Shown: positions 35,612 to 45,430, counted from the first letter of the stretch. The stretch is DNA of 64,000 bases from Blautia sp. Marseille-P3201T (GCF_900120295.1 NZ_LT635470.1:682001-746000), one strand, 5' to 3'. Notes: a model not told the origin generated them from the letters alone. Program-made: numbers and translations.

Positions 35612-36715
35612 TTAAAGTTTCCAGCTCTTTTCTTGAAATCCTCCTAAAGCTTCTTTTTCTTGCAGCAGAAAAACCTGTGCTTCCTGATTGCCATATTTGA
35701 CTGCTGTCTTCAAAAAAGAGTCTATAAGATTTCCCTCTGCCCCCTGTTCTTTTATAAGTTCTGTCATTTTTTTATTTTCTTTGTTTTTTATCAATAACTC
35801 TACTGCCGGACGGAAACGCAGCTTCAAATATTCCCCATATAATTTCTTTCTTTTATCCTCTTTTTCTAAGTCAAAATAGCGCAAAAGAGCAATCGCTAAT
35901 TTCTTATCTGCCTGTTTTGTTTCCAAAAACACTTTATCCATCTGGCTTTCTTCTTGTTCTGTAAATTTATTATCCAGCAGTTCCCAGAGTTTCCCGTTTA
36001 CGACATTATTTTTCTCTATATCCTCCTGACGAGACACAGAAGTTGTATCTGGCATATGTTCTCCGCATACATCAGCCCCCAGCACAAAGCATTTAGAAAA
36101 CAGCTCATGCAGCCATTTTTCTATCTCCTCAAAACTTACATCTCCCTGATCCCAGTTTGTTCTGGCTTCCTCTACAGTTAAAATATCTTTATCAAGAGAT
36201 ACATAAACAGGAATTTCCTTATTTCTCTTTAAAAACTCATACCATTTGGACTTTTCCTGCTTCATGTCCTCCCTGCTAATAGGAGTAACCTTTTCTAAAA
36301 TTTCTTTCTCACATTCCAAAAAAGCTTTCTTAGGCGGTCCGATTACGCAGACCTCTTTTATATATTGGTTAGAAAGAATGCACTCCCTCACCCAGCTTCC
36401 ACAGGAAAGTAAACCCCAAAAAGAAGCTTCCTGCATGTCTGTATGGTTATCAAATACTACCAGAGCAAAAGGCTCTTCTATTTTTTCCACCCAAAACTTA
36501 CTTAAATAGTGATAATTACCGGAGTCCAGAAAATGAATACCCGAACAATCAAACTCCTGTAGTTTTTTCTTGATTTCCTTCTCTGCTTCCTCTGTACAAT
36601 AGCAGTTTACTCCTGTAGTCTTTGTAAAATCCATCCATCCTGTATCTTTTCCACAATAAAAATTTTCCTCTTTATAGACTCCGGAGAAGTCCATAATTAC
36701 TGTTTTTGTATTCAT
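35612..36715 (-). CDS. arginase-fold (ureohydrolase-like) protein
   Basis: Residues 1-240 resemble the arginase/deacetylase fold. Six putative metal ligands are conserved in order: H69 in DSGNYHY, D89-N-H91-T-D93 (like DAHxD) and D175-K-D177. The C-terminal 120 residues are extra, acidic-to-basic and probably helical. Possible activities include hydrolysis of a guanidino or amide substrate; none can be named. ATG at 36715 is preceded by AGAGG. Its genomic pairing with a MoxR-VWA module is unusual and suggests it may be the client or effector. Confidence 0.75.
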   Translation of the reverse strand: MNTKTVIMDFSGVYKEENFYCGKDTGWMDFTKTTGVNCYCTEEAEKEIKKKLQEFDCSGIHFLDSGNYHYLSKFWVEKIEEPFALVVFDNHTDMQEASFWGLLSCGSWVRECILSNQYIKEVCVIGPPKKAFLECEKEILEKVTPISREDMKQEKSKWYEFLKRNKEIPVYVSLDKDILTVEEARTNWDQGDVSFEEIEKWLHELFSKCFVLGADVCGEHMPDTTSVSRQEDIEKNNVVNGKLWELLDNKFTEQEESQMDKVFLETKQADKKLAIALLRYFDLEKEDKRKKLYGEYLKLRFRPAVELLIKNKENKKMTELIKEQGAEGNLIDSFLKTAVKYGNQEAQVFLLQEKEALGGFQEKSWKL

Positions 36716-36764
36716 AAACACCTCTTCATCTTATTGCCTTTTATGATTTCATTCTAACATGTTT

Positions 36765-38000
36765 CTAATTTTTTTCAACGTTTCCATATCTTTTTACTAC
36801 TTGCTTCAAGCACCATGGAAAATCAATTTTTTTCATAGTTTCCTCTGCCAAAATTTCTTCTTTGTACCAGACTTCTCCATCTACTTTGTAAATTAACTTT
36901 CCTACCTTTTCCCCTTTTTTTACCGGAGCAGACAGACACTTTTTCCCACGATAATTTACCTCTACCTTTTCATCGTCTTTTAAAAGGATTTTTTTCTCTT
37001 CACCCTTTACTCGCGAAAGGGAAATCTCCGCCTTTTCCCCCAGTTTCTTATTTTGACCTCCAAGAACCGTCATTTTCTTTGGATATTGAGAAAAGTCAAT
37101 TTCATCAAACGAATGAATATTATACTTCTGTAATCCATATTCCATTAACTTCTTTGTATCGGACCACTTATATCCTTTGTTGTTTGGCCAGCCGCATCCC
37201 AAAAGCGCTACAATCAATGTTTTTCCGTCTTTTCTCACTGCTCCCACATAACAATATCCCGCCTGTGCCGTAAATCCTGTTTTTCCACTGATTGCACCCT
37301 CCATCATGGATAAAAAAGCATTGTGATTTCGACAGGCAAATTCCCGTTTCCCATCCACATCACAAAAATGATAAGAAGGTGTCTGGGTAATTTCCAAAAA
37401 CTGCTCCTTTGCAGGAGACAGGCAAATACAATACCGCATAATCTGTGCTAAATCTCTGGCGGTTGTTTCATGTACTTTTTCTTCTCCCTCTCTTTCTTCT
37501 TTTGCGTCCAGTCCGTTTGGAGTAATAAACCAGGTATCTTCGCAGCCGATTTCTTTTGCTTTTTCATTCATCTTGTCTGCAAAAGCTTCTACGCTTCCTC
37601 CCACATGCTCTGCCAAAATTACTGCAGAGTCATTATGACTTTCCAGCATAAGAGAATACAATAAATCTTTCACATAAAACCGCTCTCCCACAGAAGCCCC
37701 TAAATGTACTTTAGGCATCTTTGCCGCTCTTTCTGAAGTTTCTGCAATTTCCTCCAAACAGTCACTTTCTAAAGTTAAAATACAAGTCATAATCTTTGTT
37801 GTACTGGCCATAGGACGTTTTTCCTCTCCGTTTTTCTCATATAGAACACGTCCTGACTCCCCATCAATTAAAGCCGCAGAAAGAGCATATAAGTTCTCCG
37901 GCTCGTCCCCTTTTTCCGCCGCTGAAACAGGAAATGAAAACATACTCATGCAAAAAGCAAGAAAAAAGGATAAGATTTTTTTCCATTTATTTTTCTTCAT
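36765..38000 (-). CDS. D-alanyl-D-alanine carboxypeptidase (PBP5/DacF type)
   Basis: The 411-residue secreted penicillin-binding protein trims the terminal D-Ala of peptidoglycan peptides. A signal peptide covers residues 1-28 (ending VSAAEK). Catalytic motifs are S66-T-T-K69, S121-H-N123 and K-T-G in SGKTGFT near residue 243. A C-terminal beta domain (from about 290) precedes an amphipathic end. A second carboxypeptidase lies at 41677-42861. It follows scpB after a clear terminator. Confidence 0.93.
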   Translation of the reverse strand: MKKNKWKKILSFFLAFCMSMFSFPVSAAEKGDEPENLYALSAALIDGESGRVLYEKNGEEKRPMASTTKIMTCILTLESDCLEEIAETSERAAKMPKVHLGASVGERFYVKDLLYSLMLESHNDSAVILAEHVGGSVEAFADKMNEKAKEIGCEDTWFITPNGLDAKEEREGEEKVHETTARDLAQIMRYCICLSPAKEQFLEITQTPSYHFCDVDGKREFACRNHNAFLSMMEGAISGKTGFTAQAGYCYVGAVRKDGKTLIVALLGCGWPNNKGYKWSDTKKLMEYGLQKYNIHSFDEIDFSQYPKKMTVLGGQNKKLGEKAEISLSRVKGEEKKILLKDDEKVEVNYRGKKCLSAPVKKGEKVGKLIYKVDGEVWYKEEILAEETMKKIDFPWCLKQVVKRYGNVEKN

Positions 38001-38033
38001 TCTGATTTCTCCTTTTTACAATATATGTAAAGG

Positions 38034-38059
38034 CAAAAAAAAGATACCTAAAAGGTATC
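38034..38059 (-). terminator. scpAB terminator
   Basis: A perfect GATACCT/AGGTATC stem with a three-base loop is followed by eight T residues on the minus strand. It ends the scpA-scpB transcript before the carboxypeptidase gene. Confidence 0.9.
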
Positions 38060-38060
38060 C

Positions 38061-38630
38061 TTATAAATTAAGCTGCAATTGAATTTCTTCTTCTGCCTCT
38101 GCTTTAAAATCTTCCATTTGAACAGGATCAATCTCCGGCAGTTCATCAAGACCCTGCACATCAAAATTACGGAGAAATTCTTCCGTAGTTCCTAAAAGGA
38201 TCGGCCTTCCGGGAGCATCCAAACGCCCTACCTCCTGCACCAGTCCATACTCCATAAGTTTTGCTATGGCATGGTCACATTTTACACCTCTGATTTTTTC
38301 AATTTCCAGTTTTGTCACCGGCTGCTTATATGCGATAATAGAAAGCGTTTCCAACATTACATCAGAAAGCACTGCCTTTTTCGGCTGTAAAGCCATTTTT
38401 ACCAGATAATCATAATATTCTTCTTTTGTACACATCTGATATGCATTTTCTAACTCAATAATCTTAATTCCACGATCTTCTGCCTGATATTTTAACATCA
38501 TATTTCTGATAATTTTTCTTGTTGTTTCCACATCATGCCCGATGGTCTTTGCCAGCGTATTTAATTCCACAGACTCACCCATGGCAAACAGCAATGCCTC
38601 TATCGCGCCCTCTACTTTATTCAGCTCCAT
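38061..38630 (-). CDS. scpB: segregation and condensation protein ScpB
   Basis: ScpB is a kite-type winged-helix partner of ScpA and the SMC condensin. The 189-residue protein matches the family from VEGAIEALLFAMGESVELNTL through LETLSIIAYKQPVTKLEIEKIRGV to GRPILLGTTEEFLRNF. It begins one base after the scpA stop region, so the two are translationally linked. Confidence 0.95.
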   Translation of the reverse strand: MELNKVEGAIEALLFAMGESVELNTLAKTIGHDVETTRKIIRNMMLKYQAEDRGIKIIELENAYQMCTKEEYYDYLVKMALQPKKAVLSDVMLETLSIIAYKQPVTKLEIEKIRGVKCDHAIAKLMEYGLVQEVGRLDAPGRPILLGTTEEFLRNFDVQGLDELPEIDPVQMEDFKAEAEEEIQLQLNL

Positions 38631-38631
38631 T

Positions 38632-39384
38632 TTATCCTCTTTCTAAACGAGACTCAATTTCTATTTCGTCAAAAATATGCTCCTGACGAATAAAAATTTT
38701 TCCCATTTTCATCAATTCCAATATTGCCAGAAAGGAAACAATCACCTGCACCTTGCTGGCCTGCTTTTCCAACAAGTCACGGAAACTAAATTTTTTATGT
38801 AGTCTGGCATATTCTTCAATCTCTTCCATCTTCTCTGGCAAACTGACTTCTTCTTTTTCAATTTTGCCAAATTTACTTCGGATTGGATCCACTTTATCTT
38901 CCTGACGGCGAATAACACTTTGAAATATTGCGTTCAGTTTTTCTAAAGTCAGACCATCCAGAAGTTCACTGGTATCTACCGGTTCTCGATAAGAAAGCAC
39001 TTCTTCCGGAATGGTCGGAAGTTTATATACCTTCTTTGCTGCAGCTGCCATGCGGTCTCTCAATTCGTAGGACATATATTTATACATCTTATATTCCAAA
39101 AGCTGACGAACCAGCTCATCACGGGGATCTTCTTCTTCACCCTCATCATTTACTTCTCTTGGCAAAAGCATTCTGCACTTAATGGAAATCAGTGTTGCGG
39201 CCATAACCATGAATTCACTCATAATATTCAGATCTTCTCTTTCCATTGCATGAATGTAATCCATATATTGATCTGTAATCTCTACAATGGGAATATCATA
39301 AATATTAACTTTATTTTTCTCTATCAGATGAAGCAATAAATCCAACGGACCTTCAAACACCTGAAGCTTTACGGGAATTCCCAT
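38632..39384 (-). CDS. scpA: segregation and condensation protein ScpA
   Basis: ScpA is the kleisin of the SMC-ScpAB condensin. The 250-residue protein has the N-terminal motif FEGPLDLLLHLIEKNKVNIYDI, which contacts SMC, and a C-terminal winged helix (VQVIVSFLAILELMKMG). The start at 39384 follows AAGAGGTAAAGAAC. Confidence 0.95.
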   Translation of the reverse strand: MGIPVKLQVFEGPLDLLLHLIEKNKVNIYDIPIVEITDQYMDYIHAMEREDLNIMSEFMVMAATLISIKCRMLLPREVNDEGEEEDPRDELVRQLLEYKMYKYMSYELRDRMAAAAKKVYKLPTIPEEVLSYREPVDTSELLDGLTLEKLNAIFQSVIRRQEDKVDPIRSKFGKIEKEEVSLPEKMEEIEEYARLHKKFSFRDLLEKQASKVQVIVSFLAILELMKMGKIFIRQEHIFDEIEIESRLERG

Positions 39385-39444
39385 GTTCTTTACCTCTTTC
39401 CGCCTTTGTTCCAAAGGTATTCTACACTATTTTTCAAAAAAAGT

Positions 39445-40254
39445 CTACTTTTCAGAATTTTTCTTTGGGCTGCACTCTACAATAATCAGCTCTCTGGGAT
39501 TAAAAATACGTAGTGGAATGGTATGTTCTCCCAAACCTGCACTCACAATAAGTTGTTTCCCATCCCTGATAAATTGTCCCCGGCAATATCTGGGAAAAAG
39601 TCTGAAATCAGGACTGATCACACCTCCAAGAACAGGAATACGAACCATTCCTCCATGGTAATGCCCTGAAAAAGTCACATCACTGCCCCATTCCAGATAG
39701 CTGTCTCCATATTTCGGTGTATGCGCCAGAAGTACCTGAAACTGATTTTGGGATGGTTTTCCTAAAAGTCTTTGTATTTCTTCACTTTTCAAAAAATCAC
39801 ACCCGCTTTTTTTATAATAACCATAAGGTGGCACCAACCCGGAAATTAAAATTTTCTCTCCTCGCACTTCCAGCTCTTTTGTTTCATTTTCCAAAAATAC
39901 GACACCCAGGGATCGGGCCTGCTGTTCAAACTCCAGATACCCCCGGCCATAAACTTCCGGCTTTTCCTTCATTCTCTGCTCATGATTTCCCAATCCATAA
40001 AAAACCGGCGCTACCTGCACTATTTCTTTTAAAAAACAGAATGCATTTTCAAAAGAAGCCGATGGTTTTCCAAGAACCAAATCTCCCGCAATCAAAATCA
40101 CATCCGGTAATTCTGTCCTTATTCTTCCAAGTAAATCCTCATTCTTTTTTCCCAGCTGTACATTATGCAGATCACTGACTACTGCCATTTTAATGCTCTG
40201 CTTTTTTATTTTTTCTGACTCTACTCTGTAGAATGTCATTTTAAATTTTTTCAA
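39445..40254 (-). CDS. metallophosphoesterase (calcineurin-like)
   Basis: This 269-residue enzyme has the five metallophosphoesterase motifs: D-L-H in VVSDLHN, G-D in IAGDLV, G-N-H-E, H in LLAHTPKYG, and G-H-Y-H in FSGHYHGG. The two metal ions should sit in this site. The substrate is unknown; the YkuE-type length and sequence suggest a UDP-diacylglucosamine or phosphodiester hydrolase. It is translationally coupled to the MATE gene (ATGA overlap). Confidence 0.88.
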   Translation of the reverse strand: MKKFKMTFYRVESEKIKKQSIKMAVVSDLHNVQLGKKNEDLLGRIRTELPDVILIAGDLVLGKPSASFENAFCFLKEIVQVAPVFYGLGNHEQRMKEKPEVYGRGYLEFEQQARSLGVVFLENETKELEVRGEKILISGLVPPYGYYKKSGCDFLKSEEIQRLLGKPSQNQFQVLLAHTPKYGDSYLEWGSDVTFSGHYHGGMVRIPVLGGVISPDFRLFPRYCRGQFIRDGKQLIVSAGLGEHTIPLRIFNPRELIIVECSPKKNSEK

Positions 40255-41612
40255 CTTCTGTCACCCCAATAACGTTCTTGTTTCTTCATAATACCCACAT
40301 ACATAAGTAATAAAATGATACTTGCAAAAATCCATGCCGCCGGGCTTGCAAGACATGCACCTATATAACTCTTTTGTTGTGCTGCCACAATTGCAACAGC
40401 GCCTCTGCCAATCAATTCTGCCACACCTGCCATCATAGGCAGCAGTCCATATCCCATCCCCTGAATTCCGTTTCTGTATACATTTACAATGGTCAGAGGA
40501 ATAAGGAATATTCCTACACATTTTAAATAAATATCTGCCTGTATCATAATCTCGCTTACATTCTCTGACACAAAAAAATATACCAGATATTTTCCAACTG
40601 TCATCAGAGGAACTGCCATAATCACACCATAAACACTTCCTAAAATCGTAGCGCTTCGAAATCCTTTTCGAATTCTTTTTATCTCTCCGGCTCCCATATT
40701 TTGAGCACAATAAGTTGCCATTGTTGTACCAAGCGCCACATAAGCCTGTGTAATCAGCTGTTCAATTTTGCTTGCAGCCGTAAATGCCGCAACAGACATT
40801 GCCCCCAAAATATTCAAAGATGCCTGTACCATCATTGTGCCAATAGCCGTAATGGAATATTGAAGTGCCATGGGTATACCAATGCCTAACTGAATTTTTA
40901 CAATATGCCACTCTAAAACAAAATCTTCTTTTGTAAGTTTCAGAACAGGAACTTTCTTTATAATATAAATCAAACATCCAATTCCAGATATTCCCTGGGC
41001 AATGACTGTAGCGTAAGCCGCGCCTGCTGCTCCCTGATGAAATACAAGAATAAGCAGTAAATCCAACCCTACATTCAATACCGCTGACAAAATCAAAAAA
41101 TACAACGGGGTCTTACTGTCTCCCAGTGCGCGTAAAATTCCCGAAAGCAGATTATACAGCACCGTAGCCACAATCCCGGCACAAATAATCATGATATAAG
41201 TATACGCATCTTGAAAAATATCCTCCGGTGTATTCATAATTTCCAGCAATTTTCTCATAGTCAGCATGCTGCCAACTGTCATAATAATCGTAATCATGGC
41301 AGAAAGTGTAGCTGCAGCTCCCACACTCTTTCGCATGCCCTTCATATCCTGAGCTCCAAATCGCTGGGCTGTCAGCACAGAAAAACCAGCTGTCAGCCCC
41401 TGTAAAAATCCCAGTATCAGAAACATAATTGTCCCTACACTGCCCACTGCTGCCAAAGCTTTTGTTCCTACAAACTTTCCTACAATAATTGTATCTGCCA
41501 TGCTATAGAGCTGCTGAAAAATATTTCCTATAAAAATAGGGATTGTAAAATTAATAATAATTTTCCCAGGATTCCCTATTGTCATATCTTCTTCTATCCG
41601 TCTTTGTGTCAA
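40251..41612 (-). CDS. MATE-family efflux transporter
   Basis: This twelve-helix transporter opens with MTIGNPGKIIINFTIPIFIG and the MATE signature IFQQLYSMADTIIVGKFVG. It exports cationic compounds using Na+ or H+ gradients. The start is uncertain: a TTG at 41612 has AGAGGG nine bases upstream, and an ATG at 41585 matches the family start. A frame reaches 41663 but has no ribosome-binding site. The product is about 450 residues. Confidence 0.9.
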   Translation of the reverse strand: MTQRRIEEDMTIGNPGKIIINFTIPIFIGNIFQQLYSMADTIIVGKFVGTKALAAVGSVGTIMFLILGFLQGLTAGFSVLTAQRFGAQDMKGMRKSVGAAATLSAMITIIMTVGSMLTMRKLLEIMNTPEDIFQDAYTYIMIICAGIVATVLYNLLSGILRALGDSKTPLYFLILSAVLNVGLDLLLILVFHQGAAGAAYATVIAQGISGIGCLIYIIKKVPVLKLTKEDFVLEWHIVKIQLGIGIPMALQYSITAIGTMMVQASLNILGAMSVAAFTAASKIEQLITQAYVALGTTMATYCAQNMGAGEIKRIRKGFRSATILGSVYGVIMAVPLMTVGKYLVYFFVSENVSEIMIQADIYLKCVGIFLIPLTIVNVYRNGIQGMGYGLLPMMAGVAELIGRGAVAIVAAQQKSYIGACLASPAAWIFASIILLLMYVGIMKKQERYWGDRS

Positions 41613-41676
41613 CCTTAAATTCCCTCTTTTCTCCGCTTTATAACCTGGCTTATTATAGTACAAAGTGCCTCCGGTT

Positions 41677-42861
41677 TCAACACATTTTCTTCAAAAAACA
41701 GCTCCATACTTTCTTTATACAATCGCCATAATCTGCTTTCTTCGTACCCTTTGTACAGATGATTTTCACACTGCCGATTTTCTTACCGTCAAGATAATAC
41801 TCTACACTTCCCATTTCTTCTCCCTTTTTTACCGGAGCTTTTACACTCTTTTTCATTTTCACCTTTTTTTCTATATGTTCAAAAGAAGCCCCTTCCGTAT
41901 CCAAATAGCGAAATTTTCTTTCAAACTCACAGGGAACCTTTTCCAAAACTCCACCTTCTACCAATATATCCGGAAGCTTTTCCTTTTGTTCATCTACATA
42001 CAATTTACAGCTTCCAAATCCTAAATTCAGCATTGCAGCCGCATCTTTAAAACGCACTTTATAATCCGGAGCTGTCATAACTACACTAATCAATGTAATT
42101 CCCTCTCTCTTTGCCACTGCTGACACACAATATTTTGCCACACTGGTACTTCCTGTCTTCAACCCTACACATCCATCATAGCTTCGAATAAGTTTATTCG
42201 TATTGGTAAGTCCAAATTCACTGCTGCCTTTTTTCGTTACATGAGTAATATTTTCCATCCATACAGAAGAGTATTCTAAAATTTTCGGGTATTTGGTAAT
42301 TAATTCTCTGGACATAATTGCCACGTCATGAGCGCTGGTATAGTGATTATCCGACTCTGTCAGTCCACAACAGTCTTCAAAATTTGTATTTTCCATGCCA
42401 AGTCCTTTGGCTCTTTCATTCATTTTCTTTACAAATTCAGCTTCACTTCCTGCAATATGCTCTGCCATAGCCGCACTGGCATCATTGCCGGAAGCAATGA
42501 CAATGCATTTAATCAGCGTTTCTACCGTCTGTTTTTCCCCTTCCTCTAAAAAAACCTGGGAGCCGCCCATTGATTTGGCATAGGCGCTGGTCACTACTTC
42601 ATCTTCCATATGTAAGTTTCCCTTTTCCAGTTCATCAAAAATTAAAATCAGTGTCATGATTTTCGTAATACTGGCAGGTTTTACTCTGGTGTCCATATCC
42701 TTTTCGTAAATAATTTTCCCTGTGGATGCTTCCATCAAAACACCATGAGGCGCTGTAATCAACTCCTCATTTTCTGCTTTTACCGTAAATGGTATGACCA
42801 TAGACAAAATACAGACAATCAAAATGCCCACAACTACTTTCATTGCTCCTTTGTAACGCAT
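41677..42861 (-). CDS. second D-alanyl-D-alanine carboxypeptidase
   Basis: This 394-residue secreted carboxypeptidase has a signal peptide (VVVGILIVCILSMVIPFTVKAE) and motifs S-I-T-K (in PASITKIM), S-G-N (ASGNDAS) and K-T-G-S (GLKTGST). It is paralogous to the enzyme at 36765-38000 but only distantly similar. The start at 42861 is supported by GGGAG seven bases upstream. Its C-terminal region ends in a cationic helix typical of membrane association. Confidence 0.92.
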   Translation of the reverse strand: MRYKGAMKVVVGILIVCILSMVIPFTVKAENEELITAPHGVLMEASTGKIIYEKDMDTRVKPASITKIMTLILIFDELEKGNLHMEDEVVTSAYAKSMGGSQVFLEEGEKQTVETLIKCIVIASGNDASAAMAEHIAGSEAEFVKKMNERAKGLGMENTNFEDCCGLTESDNHYTSAHDVAIMSRELITKYPKILEYSSVWMENITHVTKKGSSEFGLTNTNKLIRSYDGCVGLKTGSTSVAKYCVSAVAKREGITLISVVMTAPDYKVRFKDAAAMLNLGFGSCKLYVDEQKEKLPDILVEGGVLEKVPCEFERKFRYLDTEGASFEHIEKKVKMKKSVKAPVKKGEEMGSVEYYLDGKKIGSVKIICTKGTKKADYGDCIKKVWSCFLKKMC

Positions 42862-42970
42862 ATACAAACTCCCAAAATTTCTCTTATAGCATTGTAAGCA
42901 CAAAAAAAGAAATATATGACAAAAAAAGAACTATTACATTATTTCTGCCTAATGCAACAGTTCCCTCTCT

Positions 42971-43540
42971 TTAAATATATTTCTCTATTTTTTCCTTTAC
43001 GGATAAAATACTTTCTTTTTTCTGAATATACATATTCCACAGAAAATCAATTCCTAATAAGAACATTAAAATACCTGCCAGCCTTTTCCCTGTATCAATG
43101 GAATATCTGCTTACAATAAACTCTACTCCTTTATGAAGGAACAGAAACAGACCTACAGTGTAAAATCCCCATGCAATGGTACTTTCCAGACAGAGAATAC
43201 CTTTATAATTAAAAGGCTTGTCCGAATAATCCCACCATACTTCCCCAAACACTTTCATCATCAGCTTTGCTGTAAGATATTCAAAAGCAGTTGGAACCAG
43301 ACAGCCAAAAATATAAAGCAGATAAATATTATCACAAATCGGTCTTAGAAGAAAATATACAATCAGCGCACCAAATCCATAAATAGGACAAAAAGGCCCT
43401 CTTACAAATCCTCTGTTTGTCAATTTCCGGTTGCAAATCGACATATACACCGACTCCACCAGCCATCCCAGCATACTGTAGATTAAAAACCACTGAATGA
43501 TATAATACAGTTCAATTCCGAAAAAATTTCTTGTCCACAT
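42971..43540 (-). CDS. short putative ABC-transporter type IV family membrane protein
   Basis: This 189-residue membrane protein has five helices. It shares with the longer gene at 13892-14806 the motifs LGWLVESVYMSI, NRGFVRGPFCPIYGFGA and VWWDYSDKPFNYKGI, but lacks the charged C-terminal third. The two are distant paralogues. Function unknown. Confidence 0.8.
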   Translation of the reverse strand: MWTRNFFGIELYYIIQWFLIYSMLGWLVESVYMSICNRKLTNRGFVRGPFCPIYGFGALIVYFLLRPICDNIYLLYIFGCLVPTAFEYLTAKLMMKVFGEVWWDYSDKPFNYKGILCLESTIAWGFYTVGLFLFLHKGVEFIVSRYSIDTGKRLAGILMFLLGIDFLWNMYIQKKESILSVKEKIEKYI

Positions 43541-43569
43541 AAAAACTCCTCCTCTCCTGTATTTTCACT

Positions 43570-45105
43570 TTAAAGCATAGGAGCAAACAAACGCAGAATA
43601 TTCTGCAATCCTCTGCGGAATACATTTTGTTCTTTGCAGGTATTTAGGCTGACTTCTCTGCTGTTTCGAAAAGTATTCAGCATATCCTCCTTTACCTGCC
43701 CTACCGCCTGACATTGGTACATCCATGCAGCACATTCAAAATGCAGATATAAACTTCGATAATCCAAATTAATTGTACCAACCACTGCAATCTCATCATC
43801 ACATACAAAGCTTTTGGCATGAATAAAACCCGGTGTATATTCATAAATTCTCACACCTGCTTCTAAAAGCTGACGATAATAAGACTGTGTCAGCAAAAAT
43901 ACCAGCTTTTTGTCCGGTATCCCCGGTGTAATAATACGAACATCAATTCCTTTTTTCGATGCCAGACAAAGAGCTGTCATCATTTCATTATCAATAATCA
44001 AATAAGGTGTTGTAATATAAATATATTTCTTTGCCTGATTAATTATATTTAAATAGACATTTTCTCCTACAACTTCTCCATCTAAAGGAGAGTCTCCGTA
44101 AGGCTGTACAAAGCCGTCATTTTCAAATTCCTCCGGATGATAAACATAAGGTCCGTAAGCAGGTAAATGTGTCTTGGTTCTGGTAATCACAGACCACATC
44201 TGCAAAAACATAACGGTTAAATTCCACACACCTTCTCCGCAAAGGCGCACACCGGTATCCTTCCAATGTCCAAAGCGCATCTGCTGATTGATATATTCAT
44301 CTGCCAGATTAATGCCTCCCGTATAGCCCGTATGTCCGTCAATCACCAATATTTTTCTATGGTCTCTGTTGTTTAAAACAATATTTAAAATCGGCCTTAC
44401 AGGATTAAATGCCGCACATTTAATTCCTTTTGCCTGAAGCTTCTTATAATAACGATAAGGCAATGTAGTCACACAGCCCATATCATCATAAATCAGCCTT
44501 ACATCTACACCCTGCTTTACTTTTTCCTCAAGGATTTCCAAAATTGCATTCCACATTTTCCCTTCATGTATAATAAAATACTCCAGAAAAATAAAATGCT
44601 CTGCTTTTTTTAAATCCTCCAGCATGTCTACAAACATCTCATCCCCTACCGGATAATACTTGGTAGTGGTATTTCTATGAACCGGAAATCCGGCAAAATC
44701 CCTGATATAAGCAGACTGATTAGATGCACTCAGGCTTTCCTTAGCCAGTGCCTTTCTGGTTCCTGTACTTTCCTTAAAGTAGTTCTCGATTTCTTTCACC
44801 ACTTTTTTAGAGTCCTGTGTCATTTTCTTTGCCACACGGGATTGTCCAAACAGCAAATAAATAATTACACCGAAAACAGGAACTGCCAAAATCAATATGG
44901 TCCATGCCAGCTTATAAGAAGGATTGATTTCTTTATTTACAATCCACAATACCATAAGAAGACTCAGTAGACTAATCAAATTCATAATATGCCCTGAAAA
45001 AGCTCCCAGACCCCAAAGCATTGCAAAAATCCAGATTAACTGCAAAAGAACTGCTACTACTGTAACAAAAATCCGGTTGGATATTAAATCAATAATCTTT
45101 TTCAT
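43570..45105 (-). CDS. cls: cardiolipin synthase
   Basis: The 511-residue phospholipase D-family synthase joins two phosphatidylglycerols into cardiolipin. Two N-terminal helices (residues 10-65) precede the catalytic domain. Both HKD motifs are present: H-R-K-I-L-V-I-D-G-H and H-A-K-S-F-V-C-D-D, each followed by G-x-N (TGGIN, VGTINLD). AAAGGAATTTT precedes the ATG at 45105; the longer frame to 45177 overlaps the rpsU terminator. Confidence 0.93.
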   Translation of the reverse strand: MKKIIDLISNRIFVTVVAVLLQLIWIFAMLWGLGAFSGHIMNLISLLSLLMVLWIVNKEINPSYKLAWTILILAVPVFGVIIYLLFGQSRVAKKMTQDSKKVVKEIENYFKESTGTRKALAKESLSASNQSAYIRDFAGFPVHRNTTTKYYPVGDEMFVDMLEDLKKAEHFIFLEYFIIHEGKMWNAILEILEEKVKQGVDVRLIYDDMGCVTTLPYRYYKKLQAKGIKCAAFNPVRPILNIVLNNRDHRKILVIDGHTGYTGGINLADEYINQQMRFGHWKDTGVRLCGEGVWNLTVMFLQMWSVITRTKTHLPAYGPYVYHPEEFENDGFVQPYGDSPLDGEVVGENVYLNIINQAKKYIYITTPYLIIDNEMMTALCLASKKGIDVRIITPGIPDKKLVFLLTQSYYRQLLEAGVRIYEYTPGFIHAKSFVCDDEIAVVGTINLDYRSLYLHFECAAWMYQCQAVGQVKEDMLNTFRNSREVSLNTCKEQNVFRRGLQNILRLFAPML

Positions 45106-45136
45106 AAAATTCCTTTTTCCCGTCTGCAATATGGTA

Positions 45137-45168
45137 AAAAAGCCTCTGGTAGTTGTCCAGAGGCTTTT
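45137..45168 (-). terminator. rpsU terminator
   Basis: A perfect 12-bp stem (AAAAGCCTCTGG with its complement) is followed by TTTTTT on the minus strand, nine bases after the rpsU stop. Confidence 0.9.
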
Positions 45169-45176
45169 ACTGCACA

Positions 45177-45353
45177 TTAATTATATTTACGTTTTCTAGC
45201 TGCTTCAGATTTTTTCTTACGACGAACACTTGGTTTTTCGTAATGCTCTCTTTTACGGATTTCCTGCTGAATACCTGCTTTTGCACAGCTACGCTTGAAA
45301 CGACGTAAAGCGCTATCTAAAGTCTCGTTTTCTTTTACGATTACATTTGACAT
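45177..45353 (-). CDS. rpsU: 30S ribosomal protein S21
   Basis: The 58-residue basic protein starts [20 protein letters not shown] and ends in a Lys/Arg-rich tail, the full S21 pattern. The start at 45353 is preceded by GGAGG and GGTG segments; the longer frame to 45425 covers the leader. It has its own promoter and a possible leader hairpin. Confidence 0.97.
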   Translation of the reverse strand: MSNVIVKENETLDSALRRFKRSCAKAGIQQEIRKREHYEKPSVRRKKKSEAARKRKYN

Positions 45354-45430
45354 AAGCTCACACCTAACCTCCCTCCAGCTGTAAATTGTGCATAATACAA
45401 CTGTCTGGGTATTTTTATTGCACAACTGAT

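Noticed and set aside
40261-40710. 149-codon minus-strand frame inside the MATE gene
   Set aside because: It is a same-strand shadow of the transporter in another frame, with Cys/Arg/Ser-rich composition typical of an out-of-frame read and no ribosome-binding site.
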